A stretch of 64,000 nt of DNA. It comes from GWE2-42-39 sp963662895. Its GTDB lineage: Bacteria; Bacteroidota; Bacteroidia; Bacteroidales; Prolixibacteraceae. Positions 52,815-62,149 of this stretch are shown here, in pieces (within the stretch, counting starts at the first letter, position 1; each line of letters begins with the position of its first letter). The notes beneath the pieces were generated by a model that saw only the letters and a program-made list of their open reading frames with translations, was not told the origin of the DNA and ran no database searches. Both the position numbers and the translations under genes were made by a program. Location of the stretch: NCBI GenBank assembly GCA_963662895.1, contig OY759982.1:62001-126000 (forward strand), read 5' to 3'.

Positions 52815-55800
52815 CTATTCTTTATATTCGTCCCAGCTTTTTATAGCAATATCTTCCATTCTGTATTTACAGATGGCAAGGATAAAGGCACTGGCTACCC
52901 GTGCATTGGTAATCAACGGGATGTTGAAGTCAATTGCACTCCGGCGTATATTGTATCCGTTGCTTAACTCCCGTTTGGTGTGGTCCTTAGGTATATTTAT
53001 CACCAGGTCAATCTTCCTTTCCTTCAGATAATCAATTGTGTTGGGCTGGCGGTCTTCTTCGTCGGGCCAGTGAAGCAAGGTAGTGTTTACCCCGTTGTCA
53101 CGGAAGAAACGCTGTGTGCCTTCAGTGGCATACAGGTTGTAACCCCTTTCGGATAGCATTTTTGCGCTTTGCAGTAATTCGAGTTTGGAACGGGCCGGTC
53201 CCGATGAAATCAGTATATTTTTTTCAGGAATACGGTAGCCTACTGAAAGCATTGCCTTCAGGATGGCTTCATAATAGTTTTCGCCAATACAGCCCACCTC
53301 GCCGGTCGACGACATGTCGACACCCAGCACCGGATCGGCATTCAGCAAACGGGCAAATGAGAACTGAGGTGCTTTTACTCCCACATAATCCAGTTCAAAC
53401 AGCGATTTGTCGGGTTTGGTATAGGGGACACCCAGCATTACCCGGGTGGCAATTTCAATCAGGTTAATTTTCATCACTTTCGACACAAACGGGAAACTAC
53501 GCGAGGCGCGCAGGTTACATTCAATGACCTTGATGTCGTTGTCCCTGGCCAGGTACTGGATGTTAAAGGGCCCTGAAATTTCGAGTGCTTGGGCAATCTC
53601 TTTTGATATTTTTTTAATCCGCCTGATGGTTTCTACGTATAGTTTCTGAGGTGGGAATACGATGGTTGCATCACCTGAATGTACGCCGGCAAACTCGACA
53701 TGTTCGGAAATGGCATAAGCAACCATTTCTCCCTTGTCGGCCACTGCATCGAGTTCAATCTCCTTGGCCTGTTCTATAAACTCGGAAACCACTACCGGAT
53801 GTTCTTTCGAAACATTGGCTGCCAGTTGCAGAAAATGTTTCAACTGGTCTTTATTCGAAACCACGTTCATAGCTGCCCCTGATAACACATATGACGGACG
53901 GATCAATACCGGGAACCCTACCTCATCCACAAATTTGTAAATGTCGCTGATGCTGGTAAGTTCTGACCAACGGGGCTGGTCTACATTCAGTTCATCAAGG
54001 AGGGAACTAAATTTTTTACGGTCTTCTGCATTGTCTATTTTTATAGCTGAAGTCCCCAGTATCGGAACTTCCTGTTCGTACAATTTCATGGCCAGGTTAT
54101 TCGGTATTTGCCCACCCATGGAAAGTACAACCCCTTTGGGTATTTCCAGCTCGATGATATCCATCACCCGTTCGAATGAGAGTTCATCAAAATACAGCCG
54201 GTCGCAACTATCGTAGTCGGTACTCACTGTTTCCGGGTTGTAATTGATCATAATGGAACGGTACCCTTCTTTTTTGATGGTGCTGATTGCATTCACACTA
54301 CACCAGTCAAATTCCACCGAACTTCCAATCCGGTATGCCCCCGAACCCAGTACGATCACCGATTTATTGTCGTTCAGAAATTCAATGTCGTGTTCGATAC
54401 CGCCATAGGTCAGGTACAGGTAGTTGGTTTGTGCCGGGTATTCGCCGGCCAGGGTATCTATTTGTTTCACAAATGGTTTAATGTTTCTCGATTTCCGGTA
54501 TTCACGGACCTTGATCAAATCACCGTTAATATGGGAATTATCGGAATGCAGGATAAGCCGGGCCAGCTGAAAATCAGAAAATCCGGCCTTTTTCGACCTT
54601 CGTAGTAAATCGTCGTCTAATTTTTTGAGCGCTGAAACTTTTTCCAGTTCATTCTTTATATCATGAATGTTTTTCAGTTTCTGCAAAAACCATTTATCGA
54701 TTTTTGTGACCTGATATATCTGGTCGATGCTATACTCCTTGTTAAAGGCTTCAGCAATGGCAAAAATCCTTCGGTCGGTCGGGTTAGCCAGTTCTTCATC
54801 GATCTCTTTAATGGTAATTTCACCTCTGTTGCCTACGAATCCATGCATGCCAAGTCCAACCATACGGATTCCTTTCTGGATTGCCTCTTCGAAGGTACGC
54901 CCGATAGCCATGATTTCGCCGACACTTTTCATCGAGCTTCCCAGGTTTTTCGACACCCCGGTAAATTTGTTGAGGTCCCAGCGGGGGATCTTGCAAACGA
55001 TGTAATCAAGCGCCGGTTCGAAAGCAGCAGTGGTAACTTTGGTTACCGAATTCCTGAGTTCGTGCAAACCATATCCAAGCCCCAGTTTGGCAGCCACGAA
55101 AGCCAACGGATAGCCGGTTGCCTTGGATGCCAGCGCCGATGAACGAGAGAGACGGGCATTCACCTCTATTACCCGGTAATCTTCCGAGTAAGGGTCGAGT
55201 GCAAATTGTACGTTACATTCGCCGATGACCCCGATGTGGCGGATAATGCGAATCGATATTTCCCTTAGTTTATGGTATTCAGAATTGGTAAGTGTTTGCG
55301 AAGGGGCTACCACGATACTTTCGCCGGTATGGATTCCCAGAGGATCGAAGTTCTCCATGTTACAAACAGTGATACAGTTGTCATACTGGTCGCGTACCAC
55401 CTCGTATTCCACTTCCTTCCATCCTTTGATCGATTCTTCAACAAGAATTTGCGGAGAGTACGAAAATGCTTTGGATGACAGTGTGTTCAATTCTTTATCA
55501 TTATTGCAGAACCCGCTACCAAGACCTCCCAGTGCATAGGCAGCACGAATAATGATCGGGTACCCGATTTTGTCAACAGCGGCTTTGGCTTCGGCCATGT
55601 TTTCACAGGCAATACTTTTGGGCGTCTTAACCTTAATCTCGCCCAGTTTTTTCGCGAAAATATCACGGTCTTCAGTGTCGATGATGGCTTGTACCGGTGT
55701 TCCGACTACCTGTACATTATATTTTTCGAGGATGCCTTTACGGAACAGTTTAACCCCGCAGTTCAGTGCAGTCTGCCCACCAAAAGCAAGTAATATTCCA

Positions 55801-56051
55801 TCCGGTCTTTCCTTTTTGATCACTTCCTCTACAAAATAAGCCGTAACCGGGAGAAAATAGATTTTATCGGCAATATTTTTCGAGGTTTGGATGGTTGCAA
55901 TATTCGGATTGATCAGTATTGTTTCGACACCTTCTTCTTTTAAGGCTTTCAGTGCCTGAGAACCGGAATAGTCGAATTCGCCGGCTTCCCCGATCTTCAA
56001 CGCACCCGATCCAAGTACTATCGCTTTTTTTATTTGTTTGTTAACAGCCAT
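52815..56051 (-). CDS. carB: Carbamoyl-phosphate synthase, large subunit
   Basis: 1,078 residues, the normal length. Two ATP-grasp halves (VLGSGALKIGEAGEFDYSGSQ near the start; VLGSGAYRIGSSVEFDWCSV near 560), an oligomerisation domain between them, and a C-terminal MGS-like allosteric domain (about 930-1078). Makes carbamoyl phosphate for arginine and pyrimidine synthesis from ammonia delivered by CarA. 15 bp downstream of carA. Confidence 0.97.
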   Translation of the reverse strand: MAVNKQIKKAIVLGSGALKIGEAGEFDYSGSQALKALKEEGVETILINPNIATIQTSKNIADKIYFLPVTAYFVEEVIKKERPDGILLAFGGQTALNCGVKLFRKGILEKYNVQVVGTPVQAIIDTEDRDIFAKKLGEIKVKTPKSIACENMAEAKAAVDKIGYPIIIRAAYALGGLGSGFCNNDKELNTLSSKAFSYSPQILVEESIKGWKEVEYEVVRDQYDNCITVCNMENFDPLGIHTGESIVVAPSQTLTNSEYHKLREISIRIIRHIGVIGECNVQFALDPYSEDYRVIEVNARLSRSSALASKATGYPLAFVAAKLGLGYGLHELRNSVTKVTTAAFEPALDYIVCKIPRWDLNKFTGVSKNLGSSMKSVGEIMAIGRTFEEAIQKGIRMVGLGMHGFVGNRGEITIKEIDEELANPTDRRIFAIAEAFNKEYSIDQIYQVTKIDKWFLQKLKNIHDIKNELEKVSALKKLDDDLLRRSKKAGFSDFQLARLILHSDNSHINGDLIKVREYRKSRNIKPFVKQIDTLAGEYPAQTNYLYLTYGGIEHDIEFLNDNKSVIVLGSGAYRIGSSVEFDWCSVNAISTIKKEGYRSIMINYNPETVSTDYDSCDRLYFDELSFERVMDIIELEIPKGVVLSMGGQIPNNLAMKLYEQEVPILGTSAIKIDNAEDRKKFSSLLDELNVDQPRWSELTSISDIYKFVDEVGFPVLIRPSYVLSGAAMNVVSNKDQLKHFLQLAANVSKEHPVVVSEFIEQAKEIELDAVADKGEMVAYAISEHVEFAGVHSGDATIVFPPQKLYVETIRRIKKISKEIAQALEISGPFNIQYLARDNDIKVIECNLRASRSFPFVSKVMKINLIEIATRVMLGVPYTKPDKSLFELDYVGVKAPQFSFARLLNADPVLGVDMSSTGEVGCIGENYYEAILKAMLSVGYRIPEKNILISSGPARSKLELLQSAKMLSERGYNLYATEGTQRFFRDNGVNTTLLHWPDEEDRQPNTIDYLKERKIDLVINIPKDHTKRELSNGYNIRRSAIDFNIPLITNARVASAFILAICKYRMEDIAIKSWDEYKE

Positions 56052-56066
56052 GATATGTTGTTCTTT

Positions 56067-57149
56067 TTATTTCTTACTCTCAATAATGTTTTGAATAAAG
56101 TCATCAAACAAAAATTCGGTATCAACAGGTCCGCTTGATGCTTCTGGATGAAACTGGGTGGAAAAGAACGGTTTTGTCTTGTGCCGGATACCTTCATTGG
56201 TATTGTCATTTACATTGGTAAATAATGGTTCCCATTCGTCGGGCAGCGATTCCGGGGCCACCGCGTAACCGTGGTTCTGTGAGGTGATAAAGCAACGGTT
56301 GGTCCCTGCTAAAAGTACCGGCTGGTTATGACTGCGATGCCCGTATTTCAGTTTGTATGTTTTTGCGCCTGCAGCAAGGGCAAGTAACTGGTTCCCCAGG
56401 CAAATGCCCATGACGGGTATATTTTTGCTGATGATTTCCCGTATATTTTTTACCGTTACATCACATATCGCCGGATCACCGGGTCCATTCGAGATAAATA
56501 CGCCATCAAATTCTTCCCCGTTGAAATTGTAATCCCAGGGTACCCGGATGACGGTCGTATTCCGTTTAAGCAGGCAACGGATAATATTGTTTTTTACCCC
56601 GCAGTCAACCAGTACTACTTTGTGTTCCCCGTTTCCGTAAACTGTTTTTTCCTTGGTACTGGCAATGGCTACCAGGTTTTCCTTGTTCGGATCATAAAAA
56701 TCGACCGCCTGCCCCTCGAATTCAATTTTTCCCAGCATCGAACCTTTTTCACGTAAAATTTTTGTTAAGGCTCTTGTGTCAATATCATATATTCCAGGGA
56801 TTTCATATTCCTTTAACCAGTCGCTCAAACTTTTGATCGCGTTCCAGTGGCTGTATTCAAATGAATAGTCGGAGATAATAAGGCCGGAAATATGAATTTT
56901 GTGCGATTCGTAAAATTCGTTGATCCCATTTTTTTTAACATCCGAAGGGACCCCGTAATTCCCTATCAGTGGATAGGTCGAAACCAGTATCTGCCCCGTG
57001 TATGAAGGATCCGTTAAACTTTCAGGATAGCCTGTCATAGCTGTGTAAAAAACTACCTCACCGGCCACTGACTTATCGTATCCAAACGATTTCCCTTCAA
57101 AAACTGTCCCGTCTTCCAGAACCAATCTGACTTTTTTTGCCTGTGCCAT
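56067..57149 (-). CDS. carA: Carbamoyl-phosphate synthase, small (glutaminase) subunit
   Basis: 360 residues. N-terminal domain (LVLEDGTVFEGKSFGYD, FYTAMTGYPESLTDPSYTGQI) and C-terminal glutamine amidotransferase with the nucleophile in VMGICLGNQLLALAAG and the His-Glu pair in STQFHPEAS. Divergent from argR, behind its own leader and terminator. Confidence 0.97.
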   Translation of the reverse strand: MAQAKKVRLVLEDGTVFEGKSFGYDKSVAGEVVFYTAMTGYPESLTDPSYTGQILVSTYPLIGNYGVPSDVKKNGINEFYESHKIHISGLIISDYSFEYSHWNAIKSLSDWLKEYEIPGIYDIDTRALTKILREKGSMLGKIEFEGQAVDFYDPNKENLVAIASTKEKTVYGNGEHKVVLVDCGVKNNIIRCLLKRNTTVIRVPWDYNFNGEEFDGVFISNGPGDPAICDVTVKNIREIISKNIPVMGICLGNQLLALAAGAKTYKLKYGHRSHNQPVLLAGTNRCFITSQNHGYAVAPESLPDEWEPLFTNVNDNTNEGIRHKTKPFFSTQFHPEASSGPVDTEFLFDDFIQNIIESKK

Positions 57150-57166
57150 TTTTATGATCGAATTTT

Positions 57167-57207
57167 TAAAAAAAATGCGTTTGGCTACGGTTGCAGTTCA
57201 AACGCAT
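57167..57207 (-). terminator. Terminator in the carAB leader (attenuator)
   Basis: Read on the minus strand, ATGCGTTTG (57199-57207) pairs with CAAACGCAT (57175-57183), nine perfect pairs, followed by eight T. It lies between the promoter and carA, so transcription must pass it to reach the gene. It overlaps the end of the leader peptide. Confidence 0.82.
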
Positions 57208-57268
57208 GGTCATTATTTTTAAACTTAAATTTTTTTAGTATCGGACTAAATGATCTCAATCTCAACAT
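57185..57268 (-). CDS. Putative leader peptide upstream of carA
   Basis: 27 codons (MLRLRSFSPILKKFKFKNND, then HAFELQP) with TAG at 57185-57187. Its last eight codons form the 5' strand and loop of the terminator hairpin, so translation to the end must melt that hairpin. Two arginine codons near the start and several lysines. Start at 57268, about 35 bp from the predicted transcript start. Confidence 0.6.
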   Translation of the reverse strand: MLRLRSFSPILKKFKFKNNDHAFELQP

Positions 57269-57307
57269 TTTCAAAAATTAAACAACTCCTGATTGTTAAA
57301 TCCGTCG

Positions 57308-57315
57308 CAAAAGTA
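57308..57315 (-). promoter_or_regulatory. carAB promoter, -7 box
   Basis: On the minus strand, TACTTTTG matches TAnnTTTG exactly. Upstream T-rich sequence (TTTTTTTTC) offers a poor -33 box. Confidence 0.55.
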
Positions 57316-57337
57316 ATAATTATTCCTGAAAAAAAAC

Positions 57338-57367
57338 TTTGATATAAATATATAATGAATAAATTTG
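57338..57367 (+). promoter_or_regulatory. argR operon promoter
   Basis: TTTG at 57338-57341 and TAAATTTG at 57360-57367, 18 bp apart, match the Bacteroidota -33/-7 consensus. The argR start codon is at 57398. Confidence 0.7.
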
Positions 57368-57390
57368 CACGAAGAATGAATAAATATTCA
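57356..57390 (+). promoter_or_regulatory. Tandem ARG-box-like operators
   Basis: TGAATAAATATTCA (57377-57390) is a perfect TGAATnnnnATTCA core. TGAATAAATTTGCA (57356-57369) is a weaker copy exactly 21 bp upstream, the spacing seen in paired ARG boxes. The first overlaps the -7 box, so ArgR bound here would block its own operon; carA, divergent, lies close by. Confidence 0.75.
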
Positions 57391-57397
57391 TAATTAA

Positions 57398-57880
57398 ATG
57401 AAAAGTCGTATCGAACGTCAGATGGCAATCAGAAAAGCGATACTTACAGAGAAGGTAAGTAGCCAGGATGAATTGGTACGGTTATTAAAGGATAAAGGGT
57501 TTGATATAACACAGGCGACATTATCGAGAGATTTAAAGACATTAAAAGTAGCAAAGGCGTATGACCCCGTAGCGGGGTACATCTACGTAATTCCTGAAGC
57601 TGGTAAAGTTGATAAAGAAGAAACTGAAGCCGGGTTGAATTATCTGGCAGGCGGATACCGGGATTTGCAATTTTCAGGAAACCTGGCGGTATTGACAACC
57701 AGACCGGGGTATGCCAGCAGTATTGCTGCCTTGATTGATACCGCATCACCGTATGAAATTATTGGCTCTATTGCCGGTGACGACACGGTCTTGCTGGTTA
57801 TGAGGGAAGGGGTAAAGCGGACAGATTTAATTAACAGTCTTGTTTTAATTATGCCGAAGTTAGCGGGTAAGATTAAGTAG
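57398..57880 (+). CDS. argR: Arginine repressor
   Basis: 160 residues. Winged helix-turn-helix N-terminus (SQDELVRLLKDKGFDITQATLSRDLKTLKVAKA) and C-terminal arginine-binding, hexamer-forming domain (GYASSIAALIDTASPYEIIGSIAGDDTVLLVMRE). First gene of the arg operon, directly behind the two ARG-box-like sites, so probably autoregulated. Confidence 0.95.
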   Translation: MKSRIERQMAIRKAILTEKVSSQDELVRLLKDKGFDITQATLSRDLKTLKVAKAYDPVAGYIYVIPEAGKVDKEETEAGLNYLAGGYRDLQFSGNLAVLTTRPGYASSIAALIDTASPYEIIGSIAGDDTVLLVMREGVKRTDLINSLVLIMPKLAGKIK

Positions 57881-57889
57881 TATTTATTT

Positions 57890-58606
57890 ATGACAAATAA
57901 GGATTTGAAGGATATTGAGGTAGTTACGGCTACTGTTATGCACCTGAAATATGTGGATCAGGTGAACGATGAGATTGATCGTGCTTCGAAAGAAAGAGGA
58001 ACAGGGATTGCACGGCGTACATATGATTACATTGCCAACAAAATGTTGGAAGGAAAAGCTGTTATTGCCCTTGATGGTGATCAGTTTGCAGGTTTCTGCT
58101 ATCTGGAAAGCTGGGGACATAACCGTTTTGTTGCAAATTCGGGACTTATTGTTGCCCCTGATTACCGGGGAATTGGCTTGGCAACAGCAATTAAACGGAA
58201 AATTTTTGACCTTTCACGTACAAAATTTCCCGATGCAAAAATATTTGGACTGACAACCGGCCTGGCGGTAATGAAAATCAATCATGAACTGGGTTACAGA
58301 CCGGTAACATTCTCTGAGTTAACCGATGATGTGGATTTTTGGAAGGGATGTCAGAGTTGCGTGAATTATGATATTTTACAACGTACCAGCCGATCCAAAT
58401 GCTTGTGTACAGGAATGTTATTCGACCCGAAATGGGAAGGTAAAAAGCCGGTTAACGGAAATAACTTTCCGAAAGAGGATAAGAAGATAAAATCCAAACG
58501 GGTCAGTTTACTGGATGTAATTCAGAAACTGAAACCAAAAAACGGAAATAGTCCGATGAAAGAAACAAAATTCAGCGTTCTAAAAATGAAAATGAATAAA
58601 ATATAA
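57890..58606 (+). CDS. GNAT acyltransferase, candidate N-acylglutamate synthase
   Basis: 238 residues. GNAT acyl-CoA fold: AVIALDGDQFAGFCYLESW, SGLIVAPDYRGIGLATAIKRKIFDLS (CoA-binding loop). A C-terminal Cys-containing region (GCQSCVNYDILQ, KCLCTGMLFDP) is a feature of the Bacteroidota family that, in Bacteroides, has been assigned as the N-acyl-(succinyl-)glutamate synthase of arginine synthesis. Its place between argR and argG agrees. Succinyl versus acetyl specificity cannot be told here. Confidence 0.8.
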   Translation: MTNKDLKDIEVVTATVMHLKYVDQVNDEIDRASKERGTGIARRTYDYIANKMLEGKAVIALDGDQFAGFCYLESWGHNRFVANSGLIVAPDYRGIGLATAIKRKIFDLSRTKFPDAKIFGLTTGLAVMKINHELGYRPVTFSELTDDVDFWKGCQSCVNYDILQRTSRSKCLCTGMLFDPKWEGKKPVNGNNFPKEDKKIKSKRVSLLDVIQKLKPKNGNSPMKETKFSVLKMKMNKI

Positions 58607-58819
58607 AGTGATGGCACCGGTCAGCATCATTTCAGGATAAATTCCATTACATCTGTATAAAGGTTTGATGCAGGTGTTTTGTCTGAAAAATGTCTGGCTT
58701 AATTGATTGATGGACAGTTGAGTCTGGATAAGGATAGAATAAATTTTATAAGGTTAGTAAAGTTGTAAGTTTTCACAAAGACTGATTCGGTGTCATCGCT
58801 TTTAAAAAATATATCATAA
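58607..58819. other. Intergenic region before argG
   Basis: 213 bp without a gene. No clear ARG box or terminator is visible, so argG may be transcribed from argR or from a weak promoter here. Confidence 0.4.
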
Positions 58820-60013
58820 ATGAAGGATAAGGTAGTTTTGGCGTTTAGCGGCGGGTTGGATACCTCGTACTGTGCAATGTACCTCTCGGTTGAGAAAAAT
58901 CTGGAAGTATACACGGCTGTGGCAAACACCGGAGGATTCAGTAAGGAAGAACTGAAAACTATTGAAGGGAAAGCATACAAACTGGGGGCAGTGAAACATA
59001 TTGCCCTTGATGTTACCGATACGTATTACAGTAAGTGCATCCGGTATATGGTGTACGGAAATGTATTGCGTAATAATACTTACCCGATATCGGTAAGTTC
59101 GGAGCGTGTCTTTCAGGCAATTGCCATCATCGAATATGCTAAAAAAATTGGAGCAAAATATGTAGCTCACGGTAGTACCGGTGCAGGTAATGACCAGGTA
59201 CGTTTTGATTTAACATTTAATGTGCTTGCCCCGGAGATTGAAGTGCTGACCCCAACCCGCGACCTGAAACTGAGCCGTCAGGAAGAAATTGATTATCTCA
59301 GGGGACATGGTGTGGTTGCCGACTGGAAAAAAATGGAGTACTCCATTAATAAAGGGCTTTGGGGAACCAGTATTGGAGGGAAAGAAACATTAACCTCGGA
59401 ACAAACATTGCCTGAAGAGGCCTATCCCTCTCAGTTGACCGAAACAGAAGAAAAAGAAATAACACTTGATTTTGTTAAAGGTGAATTAAAAGGAGTTGCC
59501 GGGAAAAAATACCTCAATACGGTGGAAGCCATCCTGGCTTTGGAAAAGCTGGCTGCTCCGTACGCTATTGGCCGCGACATGCACATTGGCGATACCATTA
59601 TTGGTATTAAAGGGCGCGTGGGGTTCGAAGCTGCTGCGCCAATTATAATTATAAAGGCACATCAAATGCTCGAAAAACATACACTGACCAAATGGCAACA
59701 ATACTGGAAAGAACAGTTGGGCAACTGGTACGGCATGTTTTTGCACGAAGCACTCTATTTCGAACCGGTATTACGCGACATAGAAAAATTCCTCGAAAGT
59801 TCGCAGGATACAGTGTCGGGGAAGGTGATTGTAAAATTAAGGCCATATCAATATGTACTGGTGGGAGTCGAATCGGAATATGACCTGATGAAAGCTGAAT
59901 TTGGTAAGTACGGTGAAGAAAACAACACATGGTCGGCTGACGATGTGAAAGGTTTTACAAAAATTTTGGGCAACTCCCTGAAAATTTATAATTCAGTAAA
60001 TAAGAAATTTTAA
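58820..60013 (+). CDS. argG: Argininosuccinate synthase
   Basis: 397 residues. The ATP-pyrophosphatase loop LAFSGGLDTSYCAMYL is at the N-terminus; VAHGSTGAGNDQVRFD and the later ASSA motifs (YSINKGLWGTSIGGKE) follow. Joins citrulline and aspartate. Eight bp before argC. Confidence 0.96.
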   Translation: MKDKVVLAFSGGLDTSYCAMYLSVEKNLEVYTAVANTGGFSKEELKTIEGKAYKLGAVKHIALDVTDTYYSKCIRYMVYGNVLRNNTYPISVSSERVFQAIAIIEYAKKIGAKYVAHGSTGAGNDQVRFDLTFNVLAPEIEVLTPTRDLKLSRQEEIDYLRGHGVVADWKKMEYSINKGLWGTSIGGKETLTSEQTLPEEAYPSQLTETEEKEITLDFVKGELKGVAGKKYLNTVEAILALEKLAAPYAIGRDMHIGDTIIGIKGRVGFEAAAPIIIIKAHQMLEKHTLTKWQQYWKEQLGNWYGMFLHEALYFEPVLRDIEKFLESSQDTVSGKVIVKLRPYQYVLVGVESEYDLMKAEFGKYGEENNTWSADDVKGFTKILGNSLKIYNSVNKKF

Positions 60014-60020
60014 CCTGGGG

Positions 60021-60989
60021 ATGATTAAAGTTGGAATAATAGGAGGGGCCGGTTACACTGCCGGAGAACTGATCCGGATACTACTGAATCATCCGAAAGC
60101 AGAGATTGTTTTTATACAAAGCAGCAGTAACAGTGGAAACCCGGTGTATGCAGTACACAAAGACCTGCGTGGTGACCTGGATTTGGTTTTCACAGAAAAA
60201 GCCGATCTGAATGCTGCTGATGTACTGTTTTTGTGCATGGGGCATGGAAAATCCCGTGAATTTGTTGTATCGAACAACATTCCTTCAGGTGTGAAAATTA
60301 TTGATCTGAGCCACGATTTCAGGTTAAAGACTGAAGGAAACACGTTTGTTTACGGCTTACCTGAATTGAACAGGGATGCAATTTGTATAGCAGACAAGAT
60401 TGCTAACCCGGGATGTTTTGCAACCGGTATTCAACTGGCGCTGTTACCTTTGGCAGCCTCCGGGGTATTGAAGGATGAGGTACATGTGCATGCCATTACC
60501 GGCTCAACCGGTGCAGGACAGGCTCCGTCGGCTACTTCTCATTTTAGCTGGCGAAGCGGCAATGTTTCAGTTTATAAAGCCTTTCAGCATCAGCACCTGG
60601 GCGAAATAATTCAAAGTCTGAAGCAGCTGCAACCTGGTTTTGACCATGACCTGAATTTTATTCCTGTTCGGGGTAATCATACCCGGGGAATATTTGTAAC
60701 CGCTTATACTGAATATTCCGGGACAAAGGAGGACGCAGTTAATATGTATGAAAAATATTATACCGGACATCCGTTTGTTTTTATTGCAAATGAAAACCCG
60801 GATGTAAAGCAGGTGGTAAATACAAACAAAGCTTTTCTTTATATGGAAAAGCACGGTAATAAATTAATGGTGATCAGTGTTACCGATAATTTGTTAAAAG
60901 GGGCTTCAGGACAGGCTGTTCAGAATATGAACCTGATGTTTGGCCTTGATGAAACCGAGGGCCTGAAATTAAAACCCGTATCATTTTAA
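60021..60989 (+). CDS. argC: N-acyl-gamma-glutamyl-phosphate reductase
   Basis: 322 residues. NAD(P)-binding GIIGGAGYTAGELIRILLNH, and the catalytic Cys in IANPGCFATGIQLALLPL; GNHTRGIF near 218 is also conserved. Third step of ornithine synthesis, on an N-acetyl or N-succinyl substrate. Three bp before the next gene. Confidence 0.95.
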   Translation: MIKVGIIGGAGYTAGELIRILLNHPKAEIVFIQSSSNSGNPVYAVHKDLRGDLDLVFTEKADLNAADVLFLCMGHGKSREFVVSNNIPSGVKIIDLSHDFRLKTEGNTFVYGLPELNRDAICIADKIANPGCFATGIQLALLPLAASGVLKDEVHVHAITGSTGAGQAPSATSHFSWRSGNVSVYKAFQHQHLGEIIQSLKQLQPGFDHDLNFIPVRGNHTRGIFVTAYTEYSGTKEDAVNMYEKYYTGHPFVFIANENPDVKQVVNTNKAFLYMEKHGNKLMVISVTDNLLKGASGQAVQNMNLMFGLDETEGLKLKPVSF

Positions 60990-60992
60990 GTT

Positions 60993-62138
60993 ATGAATTT
61001 ATTTGATGTATATTCACTTTTTGATGTAATCCCGGTTAAGGGTGAAGGATGTTATGTCTGGGATGATAAAGGAAACCGGTATCTTGACCTTTACGGGGGC
61101 CATGCGGTTATTTCAGTCGGGCATTCACATCCGTATTATATCGAAAAAATAAAAAAGCAGATCGATGCAATTGGTTTTTATTCCAATTCAGTAATTATTC
61201 CCCAGCAAAAAGAATTAGCCGACAAACTGGGAAAGACTTCAGGATATCCCGATTACCAGTTGTTTTTATGTAATTCGGGTGCTGAAGCCAATGAAAATGC
61301 TATTAAATTAGCGTCGTTCGTGACCGGAAGGAAAAAAATAGTCGGTTTCACCAATTGTTTCCACGGACGAACCTCGGCCGCTGTTGCTGTTACTGATAAC
61401 CCGAAAATTGTTGCTCCTGTAAACCAAACAGACAATGCAGTAATTTTGCCTTACGAAAACCTGAACGAACTGCAAAAAGTTCTGGAAACAAAACAGGTTG
61501 CAGCCGTTATTATTGAAGGTATCCAGGGTATTGGAGGCATTCATGTTCCGTCATCAATATTTCTGAATCAGGTGTCAGTGTTATGTAAAACACATGGTTC
61601 TTTGCTGATCCTCGATGAAATTCAATCGGGGTATGGACGAAGTGGTAAATTTTTTGCCCACCAGTATTCGAATATCAGGCCGGATATTATTACCCTTGCT
61701 AAAGGAATGGGTAACGGCTTCCCGGTTGGGGGAGTGATGATTACTCCTTCCATTAAACCATGGAAAGGGATGCTGGGAACAACTTTTGGCGGAAATTACC
61801 TGGCTTGTGCCGCTGGTATTGCTGTCCTTGATATTATGAATAAAGAAAACCTGATTGAAAATGCGGCTAAAACAGGACAGTTTTTAATGTCTGAATTGAA
61901 TAATTTCGAACTGGTTAAGGAGGCAAGGGGAAAAGGCCTGATGATCGGGATTGAATTTGATTTCCCGATAAAGGATATTCGGAACCGGTTGCTTTTTGAG
62001 CACAGAATATTTACAGGGGCTGCCGGTATAAATACTATTCGTTTGCTCCCCTCTCTGACTTTGTCGATAGATCAGGCAAAATATTTTATTGAAAAGTTTA
62101 AACAGGTGTTGGTCTCCAGTCCTGTTTATTCAGATTAA
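60993..62138 (+). CDS. argD: N-acylornithine aminotransferase
   Basis: 381 residues. PLP-dependent class III aminotransferase: LFLCNSGAEANENAIKLA, GFTNCFHGRTSAAVAVT, LLILDEIQSGYGRSGKFFA and the PLP lysine in ITLAKGMGNGFPVGGVM. Forms N-acylornithine. Confidence 0.95.
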   Translation: MNLFDVYSLFDVIPVKGEGCYVWDDKGNRYLDLYGGHAVISVGHSHPYYIEKIKKQIDAIGFYSNSVIIPQQKELADKLGKTSGYPDYQLFLCNSGAEANENAIKLASFVTGRKKIVGFTNCFHGRTSAAVAVTDNPKIVAPVNQTDNAVILPYENLNELQKVLETKQVAAVIIEGIQGIGGIHVPSSIFLNQVSVLCKTHGSLLILDEIQSGYGRSGKFFAHQYSNIRPDIITLAKGMGNGFPVGGVMITPSIKPWKGMLGTTFGGNYLACAAGIAVLDIMNKENLIENAAKTGQFLMSELNNFELVKEARGKGLMIGIEFDFPIKDIRNRLLFEHRIFTGAAGINTIRLLPSLTLSIDQAKYFIEKFKQVLVSSPVYSD

Positions 62139-62149
62139 AATTCAGGAAT

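Noticed and set aside
54663..55142. ORFs on the + strand opposite carB (up to 159 codons)
   Set aside because: Shadows of the highly conserved carB frame.
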